IMG/VR virus record: IMGVR_UViG_3300027791_001639
Location: 1 to 31,565 of that record
Origin: a virus
Length of the DNA: 31,565 nucleotides
Strand: one strand, 5' to 3'
The position numbers and the translations under genes are program-made. Shown here in pieces: positions 6,486-12,346 of the stretch; position 1 is the first letter of the stretch, and the number at the start of each line of letters is the position of its first letter. Under the pieces are notes generated by a model, which had not been told where the DNA came from, did not search any database, and saw only the letters and a program-made list of their open reading frames with translations.

Positions 6486-7217
6486 ATGATTAGCGATGTT
6501 AAAATTAAAAACGGATATCTAAGTAAGGATTCACTTGCATTGAAAACAGTTCCTACACAAGAAGCACTTGCTATGGCCGTTGCGGCACAACGTATTAACG
6601 GTGCTTATATAAAAGACACTAGACGCTTTTCGGAACCTGATAACAAAACACAGTTTAGCAACAAAGAAATTGTAAAGTTTGCTTTTGAACAACGTCCAGG
6701 TATGCTACCTATGGACTTTATACGCCCTACTCCAACAGCAGACGACTATGCTGAAGTAGCAGAAATACATAAGTGGATGAAGCGTTACGTATTACTTGGA
6801 CTAGGTGAACTTGATGATTTTAAAAAAGACATGATCCAATCTGTATCACAAGACACTGTGATAAAAAACAACTTAGGTCGTGTCGCTTTTATTCCAGAAT
6901 TTGTAAAACGTGATCAACATGAGAGCGGACTTAAAAAAGAAATTCGTATAGAGTATAGAAACTCACAATACTTAGGTAAAGAAAAAGATGTAGTTGAAGG
7001 TGTTGTTAAGATCCTTGACAAGCGTTTCAGTACACAATGGGATAGCTATAACTACACAGCAGTTATGGACGGTGACTTAGTAAGTTTTATGAACAAGTTT
7101 GAATACAACGTAGGCGACATGAAACGTATTAAAGCAAAGGTAAAGATACAAACACAAAATAAATTGTTTAGTGCAAACGAAACTAGACTTAACTACGTTA
7201 AACTTTATAAGGTATAA
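6486..7217 (+). CDS. 243-aa hypothetical protein, early transcription unit
   Basis: This soluble mixed alpha/beta protein has no hydrophobic segments. The N-terminal third is Lys/Arg-rich with helices (ALAMAVAAQRINGAYIKDTRRFSE). The C-terminal end (VGDMKRIKAKVKIQTQNKLFSANETRLNYVKLYKV) looks like strands of an OB-type or similar barrel, as seen at the end of some phage DNA-metabolism proteins. That makes a nucleic-acid role possible but not shown. It leads an operon with two small genes and the canonical clpP. Confidence 0.7.
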   Translation: MISDVKIKNGYLSKDSLALKTVPTQEALAMAVAAQRINGAYIKDTRRFSEPDNKTQFSNKEIVKFAFEQRPGMLPMDFIRPTPTADDYAEVAEIHKWMKRYVLLGLGELDDFKKDMIQSVSQDTVIKNNLGRVAFIPEFVKRDQHESGLKKEIRIEYRNSQYLGKEKDVVEGVVKILDKRFSTQWDSYNYTAVMDGDLVSFMNKFEYNVGDMKRIKAKVKIQTQNKLFSANETRLNYVKLYKV

Positions 7218-7219
7218 AC

Positions 7220-7441
7220 ATGGAAGTATTTGACGACAAGTGTACAATAACATGTACAAACAATGATAAAGTTGCAGAAGCAGAAATTGATAACTTTAGA
7301 GAAAAAGAGTCAATGAATGTGTTTATGGCAACTAACAAAATACATATGAAATATAATGGAAGGGTCTACGTAGGTAATGCATTTGGTTTTGAATTTACTA
7401 CGCCAGGACCTAGATCATATAAAGTAAAGGAAGGAAGATAA
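7220..7441 (+). CDS. 73-aa conserved small phage protein
   Basis: This small beta-rich protein contains FREKESMNVFMATNKIHMKYNGRVYVGNAFGFEFTTPGP. I recognise the pattern MDVFVATTKIHxxYNGRVYVGNAxGxEFT from small uncharacterised proteins of T4-like marine phages. It starts 2 nt after the preceding stop and its own stop shares a base with the next ATG. Function unknown. Confidence 0.7.
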   Translation: MEVFDDKCTITCTNNDKVAEAEIDNFREKESMNVFMATNKIHMKYNGRVYVGNAFGFEFTTPGPRSYKVKEGR

Positions 7442-7644
7442 TGAGCAAGCAACCAGATGGACCATTTGTAAGTGCGTTTGAAAACGATACCACAGGTGTA
7501 GTGAAACAAGAACTTATTACATATCGTGTTAAAGATGGTATGTTACGTAAGGAAGTAACAACAAGACAATTTTCATCAGGCGGTGACTACCATGATAGTC
7601 AAAGTATTTCTCCGCTAGTAAGACAGGAGAAAATGGATGCCTAA
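7441..7644 (+). CDS. 67-aa hypothetical protein
   Basis: This polar protein ([23 protein letters not shown] at the start, [14 protein letters not shown] near the end) begins with an ATG that shares a base with the preceding TAA. It overlaps the clpP start by 8 nt, so translation is probably coupled. Function unknown. Confidence 0.65.
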   Translation: MSKQPDGPFVSAFENDTTGVVKQELITYRVKDGMLRKEVTTRQFSSGGDYHDSQSISPLVRQEKMDA

Positions 7645-8227
7645 TCTAGTACCAGTAGTTATTGAAAAGGAATCAAGAGGCGAACGTAGTTACGACATTT
7701 ATAGTAGACTACTAAAGGATAGAATTATTATGCTTGATACTGATGTTAATTCAGTTTCATGTAGTTTAGTTGTATCACAGTTATTATTCTTAGAATCACA
7801 ATCACCAGGTAAGCCTATTAGTTTTTATATTAATAGCCCGGGTGGTGTTATTAGTGACGGACTAAGTGTTTATGATACAATGCAATTTATTAAGTCACCT
7901 GTACATACTATTGTAATGGGACAAGCATGTTCAATGGGTTCGTTCTTAGCACAAGCAGGCGAAGCAGGACATCGAATGATGTTGCCACATGCAAGACACA
8001 TGATACATCAGCCAAGTGGCGGTGCTCGTGGTATGGCAAGTGATATTGAAATTTCGTACAACGAAATTATGCATTATAAAAAAATGTTAACTGAACTTTA
8101 TGTTAAGCATAACAGTAAAGGTAAAACGTTTGATGACTTTACTAAAGACATGGATAGAGATACTTTTATGTCTGCACAAGAAGCTCTTGATTATGGGCTA
8201 ATTGATAAAATTGTAGAAAAAGTATAA
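7637..8227 (+). CDS. clpP: ATP-dependent Clp protease proteolytic subunit
   Basis: This 196-aa protein is a canonical ClpP, the chambered serine protease that degrades unfolded substrates fed by a Clp ATPase. It has YINSPGG (65-70), nucleophile Ser99 (QACSMGSF), His124 (MIHQPSGG) and Asp175 ([18 protein letters not shown]). No ClpA/X ATPase or lon is encoded in the window, so it would have to pair with a host unfoldase. The start ATG 7637 follows AGGAG. It is the second ClpP-type gene within 2.4 kb; the first is much more diverged. Confidence 0.95.
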   Translation: MPNLVPVVIEKESRGERSYDIYSRLLKDRIIMLDTDVNSVSCSLVVSQLLFLESQSPGKPISFYINSPGGVISDGLSVYDTMQFIKSPVHTIVMGQACSMGSFLAQAGEAGHRMMLPHARHMIHQPSGGARGMASDIEISYNEIMHYKKMLTELYVKHNSKGKTFDDFTKDMDRDTFMSAQEALDYGLIDKIVEKV

Positions 8228-8313
8228 TGTTAGGACTATTTTTTATAGGTATTCCATTTACTATTTTAGTAATGTATATTTTAATTAAAGTTAGGGAGCA
8301 TGATAATGGCTGA
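8227..8313 (+). CDS. 28-residue membrane peptide (candidate)
   Basis: The ATG shares its A with the clpP stop (TAATG). The peptide begins [20 protein letters not shown] and ends in charged residues, a single membrane helix with the positive end inside. Its stop lies 8 nt inside the next gene. The tight coupling and clean membrane profile support it, but it is very short. Confidence 0.5.
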   Translation: MLGLFFIGIPFTILVMYILIKVREHDNG

Positions 8314-8470
8314 ACCATTAGACGTTTCAAAGAAACATTTTTATATTAGTCTTGTTAAAAGTGCAACACGTATTGCAGGATGTATAGTTGCTCTAGCTAC
8401 AGGTAGTTGGGAGTGGTTAGCCGTAGGCTTACTTGTTGCTGAAATATTAGGTATAGCAGAGGAGTTGTAA
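8306..8470 (+). CDS. 54-aa small membrane protein
   Basis: After a polar start (MAEPLDVSKKHFYISLVKSATRIAG) there are two short hydrophobic segments (CIVALATG and WLAVGLLVAEILGI) and the end is EEL. The ISL-KS--RI and AE-LGI-EEL pattern fits small conserved membrane proteins of marine T4-like phages. A GGGAG sequence lies 8 nt before the ATG. Function unknown. Confidence 0.65.
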   Translation: MAEPLDVSKKHFYISLVKSATRIAGCIVALATGSWEWLAVGLLVAEILGIAEEL

Positions 8471-8584
8471 ATGAAACTAAGTGAATTTAGAAAAAGGTTT
8501 GGCGAAGGAACCGATTTTGATTTAGACTATGGTAAATTAGTTATCATAGCATTATGTCTTTATATTGCGGTGCAAGTATCATGA
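8471..8584 (+). CDS. 37-residue membrane-anchored mini-protein (candidate)
   Basis: It begins immediately after the preceding TAA (TAAATG) and its TGA overlaps the ATG of the methyltransferase (ATGA). The first 22 residues are charged (MKLSEFRKRFGEGTDFDLDY) and the last 15 are hydrophobic (LVIIALCLYIAVQV). The exact packing on both sides argues for a real gene. Confidence 0.55.
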   Translation: MKLSEFRKRFGEGTDFDLDYGKLVIIALCLYIAVQVS

Positions 8585-9117
8585 AAAATGGACTACCCAA
8601 AGAACAGTGGTTGGTCAATTTTTTAAATAAACACGATCTTACACGTGGAGCCGAACTAGGTGTACAAAAAGGTTATAACTTTAAGTATCTAGTTGAGAAC
8701 AAACCTAACCTTGTATTACATGGTGTAGATATTTGGTCTGAAAAACATGTAAGATGGGATGAAACACCAAGTGAAGACCTACAGTTTCAACCTGACAGTG
8801 TAAACAGTGAGTTTTTAAATGACTTGCAAGAGTGGGCTAAAGACTACAAAGGTCGAGCGTTCTTTCATAGACACTTTACAACGTATGCACACAGATTTTT
8901 TAATGAAGGCGAACTTGATTTTATTTTTATTGATGCCGGACACGAATACCAAGATGTAAAAGCAGACATTCAATGTTGGTATCCTAAAATTAAAAAAGGC
9001 GGATATATGCTTGGGCATGATATTAATCAAGTACAAGTACGTAAAGCTGTTAGAGAACAATTTGCCGACACATGGAAACAAGCAAAGGAGCAGAAGATAT
9101 GGTGGAAACAACTGTAA
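8581..9117 (+). CDS. class I SAM-dependent methyltransferase (Methyltransf_24-like)
   Basis: This 178-aa Rossmann protein has motif I GAELGVQKG (23-31), an acidic residue after the next strand (HGVDIW, Asp50), and the motif FIFIDAGHEYQDVKADI typical of the Methyltransf_24 group. That group includes cephalosporin hydroxylase-like and sugar or small-molecule methyltransferases. The start at 8581 uses the ATG overlapping the upstream TGA; an earlier in-frame ATG at 8554 lies inside the upstream gene. The substrate cannot be read from the sequence. Confidence 0.8.
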   Translation: MKNGLPKEQWLVNFLNKHDLTRGAELGVQKGYNFKYLVENKPNLVLHGVDIWSEKHVRWDETPSEDLQFQPDSVNSEFLNDLQEWAKDYKGRAFFHRHFTTYAHRFFNEGELDFIFIDAGHEYQDVKADIQCWYPKIKKGGYMLGHDINQVQVRKAVREQFADTWKQAKEQKIWWKQL

Positions 9118-9392
9118 CAAAAACAGTAGCAGAATTAAAAGGTATTCCTACTCAAGAAATATTATTAGAGCAACTTCGAAAAGAAACATTAGTAGTTACT
9201 TTTAATAAACTTGATGGTGACGAACGTATTATGACTTGTACAAAGTCGTTTGATGTAATACCAGAAGAACATAAACCTAAAACAGATAAAGCACCTAAAG
9301 AAGGTAATGTAACTGTTTGGGATATAAATGCAAAAGGTTGGAGAAGTTTTAAATATGACAGAATTACTAAAGTCGAAGACGTTCAAGTATGA
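9099..9392 (+). CDS. 97-aa conserved phage protein (DUF2693-like)
   Basis: The start ATG 9099 has AAGGAG 8 nt upstream, inside the methyltransferase gene. The core VVTFNKLDGDERIMTCTKSFDVIPEE...VTVWDINAKGWRSFKYDRI is the small beta-barrel pattern of DUF2693-like proteins common in T4-like phages. Function unknown. It overlaps the AbrB-like gene by 38 nt. Confidence 0.7.
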   Translation: MVETTVTKTVAELKGIPTQEILLEQLRKETLVVTFNKLDGDERIMTCTKSFDVIPEEHKPKTDKAPKEGNVTVWDINAKGWRSFKYDRITKVEDVQV

Positions 9393-9690
9393 AGACGTAT
9401 TTGAAGACATTCCAGGTGACCCTGATAACGTTAATGTAAACTTTCCTCCTGATGTATTAGAACAAGCAGGATGGAGTGTTGGTGACACTATTGAAGTTAC
9501 AGCAAGTAATGGCATTCTTAACTTTAAGAAATCAGGAACTCAAAAAGATTTCTCAGGAAATCTTGTTCGAATAAATATCTTGCAATCGGAAATTGAATAT
9601 GCAAAGAGTCAACTGCAAGAACATGACACTGGACATATTCATACTGCAATTAGTTGGTTAGAACACAGAATAGAAGAGTTAAACAAATAG
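9355..9690 (+). CDS. AbrB/MazE-like DNA-binding domain protein
   Basis: This 111-aa protein has an N-terminal swapped-hairpin AbrB/SpoVT pattern (VNFPPDVLEQAGWSVGDTIEVTASNGILNFKK, about 28-60) and a C-terminal helical region (about 70-111) likely to dimerise. Such proteins bind DNA as transition-state regulators or antitoxins; no toxin gene is adjacent. ATG 9355 was chosen as the first start with a continuous conserved region; an upstream in-frame ATG at 9328 gives a longer form. The stop overlaps the first base of the tRNA-Ser gene. Confidence 0.7.
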   Translation: MTELLKSKTFKYEDVFEDIPGDPDNVNVNFPPDVLEQAGWSVGDTIEVTASNGILNFKKSGTQKDFSGNLVRINILQSEIEYAKSQLQEHDTGHIHTAISWLEHRIEELNK

Positions 9691-9779
9691 GAAGATTGCC
9701 TGAGTGGTTTAAAGGAGCGGTTTACTAAACCGTCGTAGGGGTAACTCTACCGTGGGTTCGAATCCTACATCTTCCGCCA
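9690..9779 (+). tRNA. tRNA-Ser with anticodon ACT
   Basis: This type II tRNA has a GGAAGAT/ATCTTCC acceptor stem, long variable arm (CGTAGGGGTAACTCTACC region), T arm and encoded GCCA end. The anticodon stem GCGGT/ACCGT leaves the 7-nt loop TTACTAA, so the anticodon is ACT. Serine tRNAs for AGY codons normally carry GCT, as in the second copy at 12347-12434. A at position 34 is highly unusual here. Confidence 0.85.
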
Positions 9780-9782
9780 TAC

Positions 9783-9858
9783 GCCGGCATAGCTCAGTTG
9801 GTAGAGCAATGGTTTTGTAAACCATAGGTCCCGAGTTCGAATCTTGGTGCCGGCACCA
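9783..9858 (+). tRNA. tRNA-Thr (TGT)
   Basis: Acceptor stem GCCGGCA/TGCCGGC, D arm AGCTCAGTTGGTAGAGC, anticodon stem ATGGT/ACCAT with loop TTTGTAA (anticodon TGT), T arm CCGAGTTCGAATCTTGG, discriminator A and encoded CCA. It lies 3 nt after tRNA-Ser. Confidence 0.95.
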
Positions 9859-9862
9859 ATTA

Positions 9863-9869
9863 ATAAATA
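9863..9869 (+). promoter_or_regulatory. late-type promoter box (ATAAATA) for nfu
   Basis: ATAAATA sits between tRNA-Thr and the nfu-like gene. Predicted transcription start at 9874-9875 coincides with the ATG. It is identical through ATAAATACAGTATG to the box before the cyclase gene at 367-380. Confidence 0.6.
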
Positions 9870-9873
9870 CAGT

Positions 9874-10155
9874 ATGGAAGATCGTACAAAAGAAGAAATA
9901 GTAAAAAACATAGATCATGTTATAAATCAATATGTACAGCCAGCAGTTGAACAACACGGTGGCTATATCAAACTAGAAGATTTTGACATGGAGTCAGGTA
10001 GAGTTTCAGTTTTACTCCAAGGTAGTTGTAGTGGTTGTGCTAGTAGTAGTATAACACTAAAACTAGGTGTAGAAAATATGCTTAAACACTATGTACCCGA
10101 AGTAAATTCCGTTGAAGGTATGGATGATCCAAATTTTAATAACCCCTACTACTAA
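9874..10155 (+). CDS. NifU C-terminal domain (Nfu) Fe-S carrier
   Basis: This 93-aa protein is a stand-alone Nfu domain, which holds and delivers [4Fe-4S] clusters. It shows the helix VQPAVEQHGGYIKLEDF, the cluster-binding CSGC (Cys52, Cys55 in QGSCSGCASSSITLK) and the family's VPEV--VEGM ending. The ATG at 9874 directly follows a late promoter box, so it is probably translated from a leaderless message. It is the first of three Fe-S assembly genes within 2 kb (with iscU and iscA). Confidence 0.92.
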   Translation: MEDRTKEEIVKNIDHVINQYVQPAVEQHGGYIKLEDFDMESGRVSVLLQGSCSGCASSSITLKLGVENMLKHYVPEVNSVEGMDDPNFNNPYY

Positions 10156-10180
10156 CTAATATCTTAGAAAGGTAATATGA

Positions 10181-10420
10181 ATGGGAAGAATCTTCATTGA
10201 AGAAGCAATGGATGCTACTGGCATCAATAGAACTAACTTAGTTGGAGTATGTACTCATCTAATTAGATCAAAGCAAGCAAGCAGTCAAGCAGATGCATTA
10301 AGAAGGCTCGAAGCAGGCGAGTTTAATAAAGAAGATTTAGAAGAAGAGATGATTACTTATTATCAAGTTGAGAAACCTAAGTCAGTTATCGTTGAAGAAG
10401 ATGACGGGTATCACGACTAA
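10181..10420 (+). CDS. 79-aa hypothetical protein
   Basis: This acidic helical protein opens with MGRIFIEEAMDATGINRTNLVGVCTHLIRSK, a pattern reminiscent of a small helix-turn-helix, and ends in a Glu/Asp-rich tail. AAAGG lies upstream of the ATG at 10181. It may be co-transcribed with nfu. No family is recognised. Confidence 0.6.
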   Translation: MGRIFIEEAMDATGINRTNLVGVCTHLIRSKQASSQADALRRLEAGEFNKEDLEEEMITYYQVEKPKSVIVEEDDGYHD

Positions 10421-10435
10421 TACCTAACAATATGG

Positions 10436-10464
10436 TTGACAAGTGAGAAGTTTTGTAGTATAAT
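10436..10464 (+). promoter_or_regulatory. sigma70-type promoter for the 117-aa gene
   Basis: TTGACA (10436-10441), 17-nt spacer, TATAAT (10459-10464), a perfect consensus. The leader ends AAGGCACATACTATG, similar to the one before the 243-aa gene (AGGCACACACAATG). Confidence 0.88.
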
Positions 10465-10495
10465 AGTTACTCACTACATAACTAAGGCACATACT

Positions 10496-10849
10496 ATGAA
10501 TATTTTACATAACTTTTTAATTCCAGAAGCAGAGCATCGTAATAAGTTTTGGGCAAAGCAACCTATAGACGATCCGCAAACTATAAACGGATTTAATGGT
10601 ACATTTGCATTTAGCGAACACAGTCGAATTCCACAAGGGATTGTAGAGTTCTTGTTAGAACACTTTCATAAGAAATGTTTTAAGACTGCAAACAGTTGGA
10701 AGAAAGATCATATCGAAGCAGTCGAACTAGATGAAATAAACGAACTGATGAACGAGATATGGGACGGACCAGGTAGCATGACTAAACTAGCACACCTAAC
10801 AAACGAGATGCGTATCGCACGTTTATGGGACAATGATGACGAAGAATAA
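10496..10849 (+). CDS. 117-aa hypothetical protein
   Basis: ATG 10496 was chosen because the promoter's predicted start (about 10471) lies inside any longer version of the frame. The protein is acidic at its C terminus (LWDNDDEE) and mainly helical, with aromatic residues near the start (MNILHNFLIPEAEHRNKFW). No family is recognised. The following gene starts 25 nt later. Confidence 0.65.
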   Translation: MNILHNFLIPEAEHRNKFWAKQPIDDPQTINGFNGTFAFSEHSRIPQGIVEFLLEHFHKKCFKTANSWKKDHIEAVELDEINELMNEIWDGPGSMTKLAHLTNEMRIARLWDNDDEE

Positions 10850-10874
10850 TCCAAAAACTATTTTAGGAGTTATT

Positions 10875-11075
10875 ATGCAATACCTTAAAGAAGTAACATC
10901 TTGGGACACTCCTGTTCAAAATCATACATATATTGTTGACGATAACAACTGGTGTGTAGGTTATATTAAGAACGGTACTACTGAAGAAATAATCTTTTCA
11001 AGGCCTATGAAGCAATGGTCTAAAAGCTATCGCAAGTTTGAAAAGGTGGTCATACATGATGACCAGAGAAGTTAG
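10875..11075 (+). CDS. 66-aa conserved small phage protein
   Basis: The start ATG 10875 has TAGGAG 7 nt upstream. The sequence MQYLKEVTSWDTPVQNHTYIVDDN and the block GYIKNGTTEEIIFSRPMKQWSKSYRKF match a small uncharacterised protein family I associate with T4-like marine phages (W-TPxxNHTY, GYIKEGT-E-I-FSKP). It is beta-rich and basic at the end. Function unknown. Confidence 0.7.
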   Translation: MQYLKEVTSWDTPVQNHTYIVDDNNWCVGYIKNGTTEEIIFSRPMKQWSKSYRKFEKVVIHDDQRS

Positions 11076-11080
11076 TACGA

Positions 11081-11087
11081 ATAAATA
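11081..11087 (+). promoter_or_regulatory. late-type promoter box (ATAAATA) for iscU
   Basis: AATAAATA with a predicted transcription start at about 11093, leaving a 22-nt leader before the iscU ATG at 11115. Confidence 0.55.
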
Positions 11088-11114
11088 AGTGTAATATAAC
11101 TCGAGACTACAATC

Positions 11115-11486
11115 ATGGCATATTCAGATAAGGTGATGGACCATTACGAAAATCCTCGTAATGTTGGCAAGTGGGATTCTGGTGAAGAAGGCATTGGAAC
11201 AGGGATGGTAGGAGCACCAGCATGTGGCGATGTTATGCGATTACAAATTAAAGTAAAAGATAACATAATTACTGATGCTAAGTTTAAAACATACGGATGT
11301 GGTAGTGCTATTGCAAGCAGTAGCCTACTTACTGAATGGGTTAAAGGAATGACATTAGAAGGCGCAGGCGAAATAAAGAACACAGACCTTGCAACCGAAC
11401 TTGCTCTACCTCCTGTGAAGATACACTGTTCAGTACTAGCAGAAGATGCTATCAAAGCCGCTATTGCAGATTATAAATCTAGGTGA
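11115..11486 (+). CDS. iscU: Fe-S cluster assembly scaffold IscU
   Basis: This 123-aa protein is a full-length IscU, the scaffold on which [2Fe-2S] clusters are built. All cluster ligands are visible: Cys37 (GAPACGDV), Asp39, Cys62 ([12 protein letters not shown]), His104 and Cys105 ([11 protein letters not shown]). The LPPVK motif (98-102) recognised by the HscA chaperone is intact, implying that it can use the host chaperone system. No cysteine desulfurase is present in the window, so sulfur must come from the host. It overlaps the iscA start by 4 nt (GTGA), indicating coupled production of scaffold and carrier. Confidence 0.95.
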   Translation: MAYSDKVMDHYENPRNVGKWDSGEEGIGTGMVGAPACGDVMRLQIKVKDNIITDAKFKTYGCGSAIASSSLLTEWVKGMTLEGAGEIKNTDLATELALPPVKIHCSVLAEDAIKAAIADYKSR

Positions 11487-11809
11487 TAACAATTACTGAG
11501 GTTGGTGCAAAACGTGTAACTGGCTTTTTAGAAAATCGAGGTAAAGGTCTAGGACTTAGAGTTAAGATAAGAACTACTGGGTGCTCGGGATATGCGTATG
11601 TGTTAGAGTTTGTTGACGATGTTAATGACGATGACACTGTGTTTAATTCTAATGGTATAAAGATTATCGTTGATAACAAGTCGCTAGTAATGATAGATGG
11701 GACTCATCTAGATTATGTCAAAGAAGGACTTAACGAAGGGTTTCAGTTTAAAAATCCTTGGGAAGACGCAACTTGCGGCTGTGGCGAATCTTTTACTCTT
11801 AAGAAGTAA
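11483..11809 (+). CDS. iscA: A-type Fe-S carrier IscA/HesB
   Basis: This 108-aa protein has the three conserved cysteines of A-type carriers: Cys34 (TTGCSGYAY), Cys98 and Cys100 (ATCGCGESF). It accepts clusters from IscU and passes them to targets. The start is a GTG overlapping the iscU TGA; no better start exists. A second, diverged A-type carrier is encoded at 23119-23481. Confidence 0.95.
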   Translation: MITITEVGAKRVTGFLENRGKGLGLRVKIRTTGCSGYAYVLEFVDDVNDDDTVFNSNGIKIIVDNKSLVMIDGTHLDYVKEGLNEGFQFKNPWEDATCGCGESFTLKK

Positions 11810-11816
11810 ATATTGA

Positions 11817-11823
11817 CTAAATA
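11817..11823 (+). promoter_or_regulatory. late-type promoter box (CTAAATA) for the riboswitch transcript
   Basis: CTAAATATT lies just after iscA. T4 spacing predicts a start at about 11829, the base before the riboswitch's CGTTCA. A nearby TTGACT has no matching -10. Confidence 0.45.
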
Positions 11824-11828
11824 TTATT

Positions 11829-11875
11829 ACGTTCAGGCATACAGCCCGGGAGTAGCATAAGCGAAGGAACGCCCT
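11829..11875 (+). ncRNA. glutamine riboswitch (glnA / Downstream-peptide RNA class)
   Basis: The sequence has the class's conserved parts in order: CGTTCA (11830-11835), a small internal stem GGC/GCC, GGGAGTAGC (11848-11856) and GCGAAGGAACGC (11861-11872). CGTTC pairs with GAACG to close the element. This is the pattern of the glutamine-binding glnA and Downstream-peptide RNAs known from cyanobacteria and marine phage and metagenomic sequences. As in the Downstream-peptide class, a short ORF follows, starting 28 nt after the element with a strong GAGGAG. Ligand identity is from family knowledge. Confidence 0.82.
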
Positions 11876-11899
11876 TAACCCTTTAACGAGGAGAGTGTA

Positions 11900-12016
11900 A
11901 TGGATAATTATACGCTTTGGTGCTTTCTACGAATCATTAAACAGCGCCACATAAAAAAGATTAACTTTTTATTAAATAAAAGGTTGACATCGATAAATAA
12001 ATGTAGTATAGTATAA
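11900..12016 (+). CDS. 38-residue peptide controlled by the glutamine riboswitch
   Basis: GAGGAG lies 6 nt before the ATG. The peptide is strongly basic and aromatic: MDNYTLWCFLRIIKQRHIKK at its start, then a Lys/Asn-rich tail. Its last codons run through the next promoter (11984-12012), so the C-terminal part may be less constrained. A weak AAAAAG/CTTTTT hairpin at 11954-11970 could end some transcripts inside the gene. No homologue is recognised. By analogy with riboswitch-controlled inhibitors of glutamine synthetase in cyanobacteria, a role in host nitrogen control is possible but unproven. Confidence 0.65.
   Translation: MDNYTLWCFLRIIKQRHIKKINFLLNKRLTSINKCSIV
11984..12012 (+). promoter_or_regulatory. 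sigma70-type promoter for the 19-codon mini-gene
   Basis: TTGACA (11984-11989), 17-nt spacer, TATAGT (12007-12012). The transcript would run from about 12019 to the terminator at 12138-12176, about 155 nt. Confidence 0.8.
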
Positions 12017-12049
12017 ACATACTAAAAAGTAATACAAGGAATTTAAAAC

Positions 12050-12109
12050 ATGTTCAAGTCTAACACAACAAATATTAATCGTTGGCCACCAACTGGGGGT
12101 ATGTCTTGA
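12050..12109 (+). CDS. 19-residue ORF in a self-contained mini-transcript (candidate)
   Basis: AAGGA lies 9 nt before the ATG. The peptide ends RWPPTGGMS, with a Pro-Pro pair and Gly-Gly close to the stop. The RNA around it contains a GTTGG/CCAAC hairpin in the ORF and the perfect palindrome ACTTTTTAAAAAGT at 12114-12127. It could be a tiny protein, a stalling peptide, or a small RNA in which the ORF is incidental. Confidence 0.4.
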   Translation: MFKSNTTNINRWPPTGGMS

Positions 12110-12137
12110 CGTGACTTTTTAAAAAGTTATTTTAGAT

Positions 12138-12176
12138 AAGCCCCTAGCAGTTAATTCAGTTAGGGGCTTTTTTTTT
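12138..12176 (+). terminator. intrinsic terminator
   Basis: A 9-bp stem AAGCCCCTA/TAGGGGCTT (12138-12146 with 12161-12169) is followed by a run of nine T. It closes the mini-transcript and insulates the downstream tRNA genes. It is the only strong intrinsic terminator I found in the window. Confidence 0.9.
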
Positions 12177-12185
12177 GAAGTTTAT

Positions 12186-12260
12186 AGGGGTGTAGTGTTA
12201 ATGGTAGCACGTGGGATTCCAAATCCTAAAGTTGCGGTTCGAATCCGTACACCCTTGCCA
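12186..12260 (+). tRNA. tRNA-Trp (CCA)
   Basis: Acceptor AGGGGTG pairs with CACCCTT, D arm GTG...CAC, anticodon stem TGGGA/TCCTA with loop TTCCAAA (anticodon CCA), T arm TGCGGTTCGAATCCGTA, discriminator G and encoded CCA, as in bacterial tRNA-Trp. Confidence 0.93.
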
Positions 12261-12264
12261 ATTA

Positions 12265-12341
12265 CGGAGTATAGGCTAGTCTGGTAAGTCGCTTGCTTTG
12301 GGAGCAAGAAATCCGAGGTTCAAATCCTCGTACTCCGACCA
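12265..12341 (+). tRNA. tRNA-Pro (TGG)
   Basis: Acceptor CGGAGTA/TACTCCG, anticodon stem CTTGC/GCAAG with loop TTTGGGA (anticodon TGG), T arm CGAGGTTCAAATCCTCG, discriminator A and encoded CCA. The C1 start is typical of bacterial tRNA-Pro. Confidence 0.95.
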
Positions 12342-12346
12342 ATTAC

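Noticed and set aside
9690-9779. Reading this tRNA as tRNA-Leu because of its long variable arm
   Set aside because: The standard 5-bp stem and 7-nt loop give ACT, and the whole molecule aligns with the serine tRNA at 12347-12434.
11813-11841. sigma70-type promoter starting at TTGACT before the glutamine riboswitch
   Set aside because: There is no -10-like sequence 16-18 nt downstream; the overlapping CTAAATA late box fits better.
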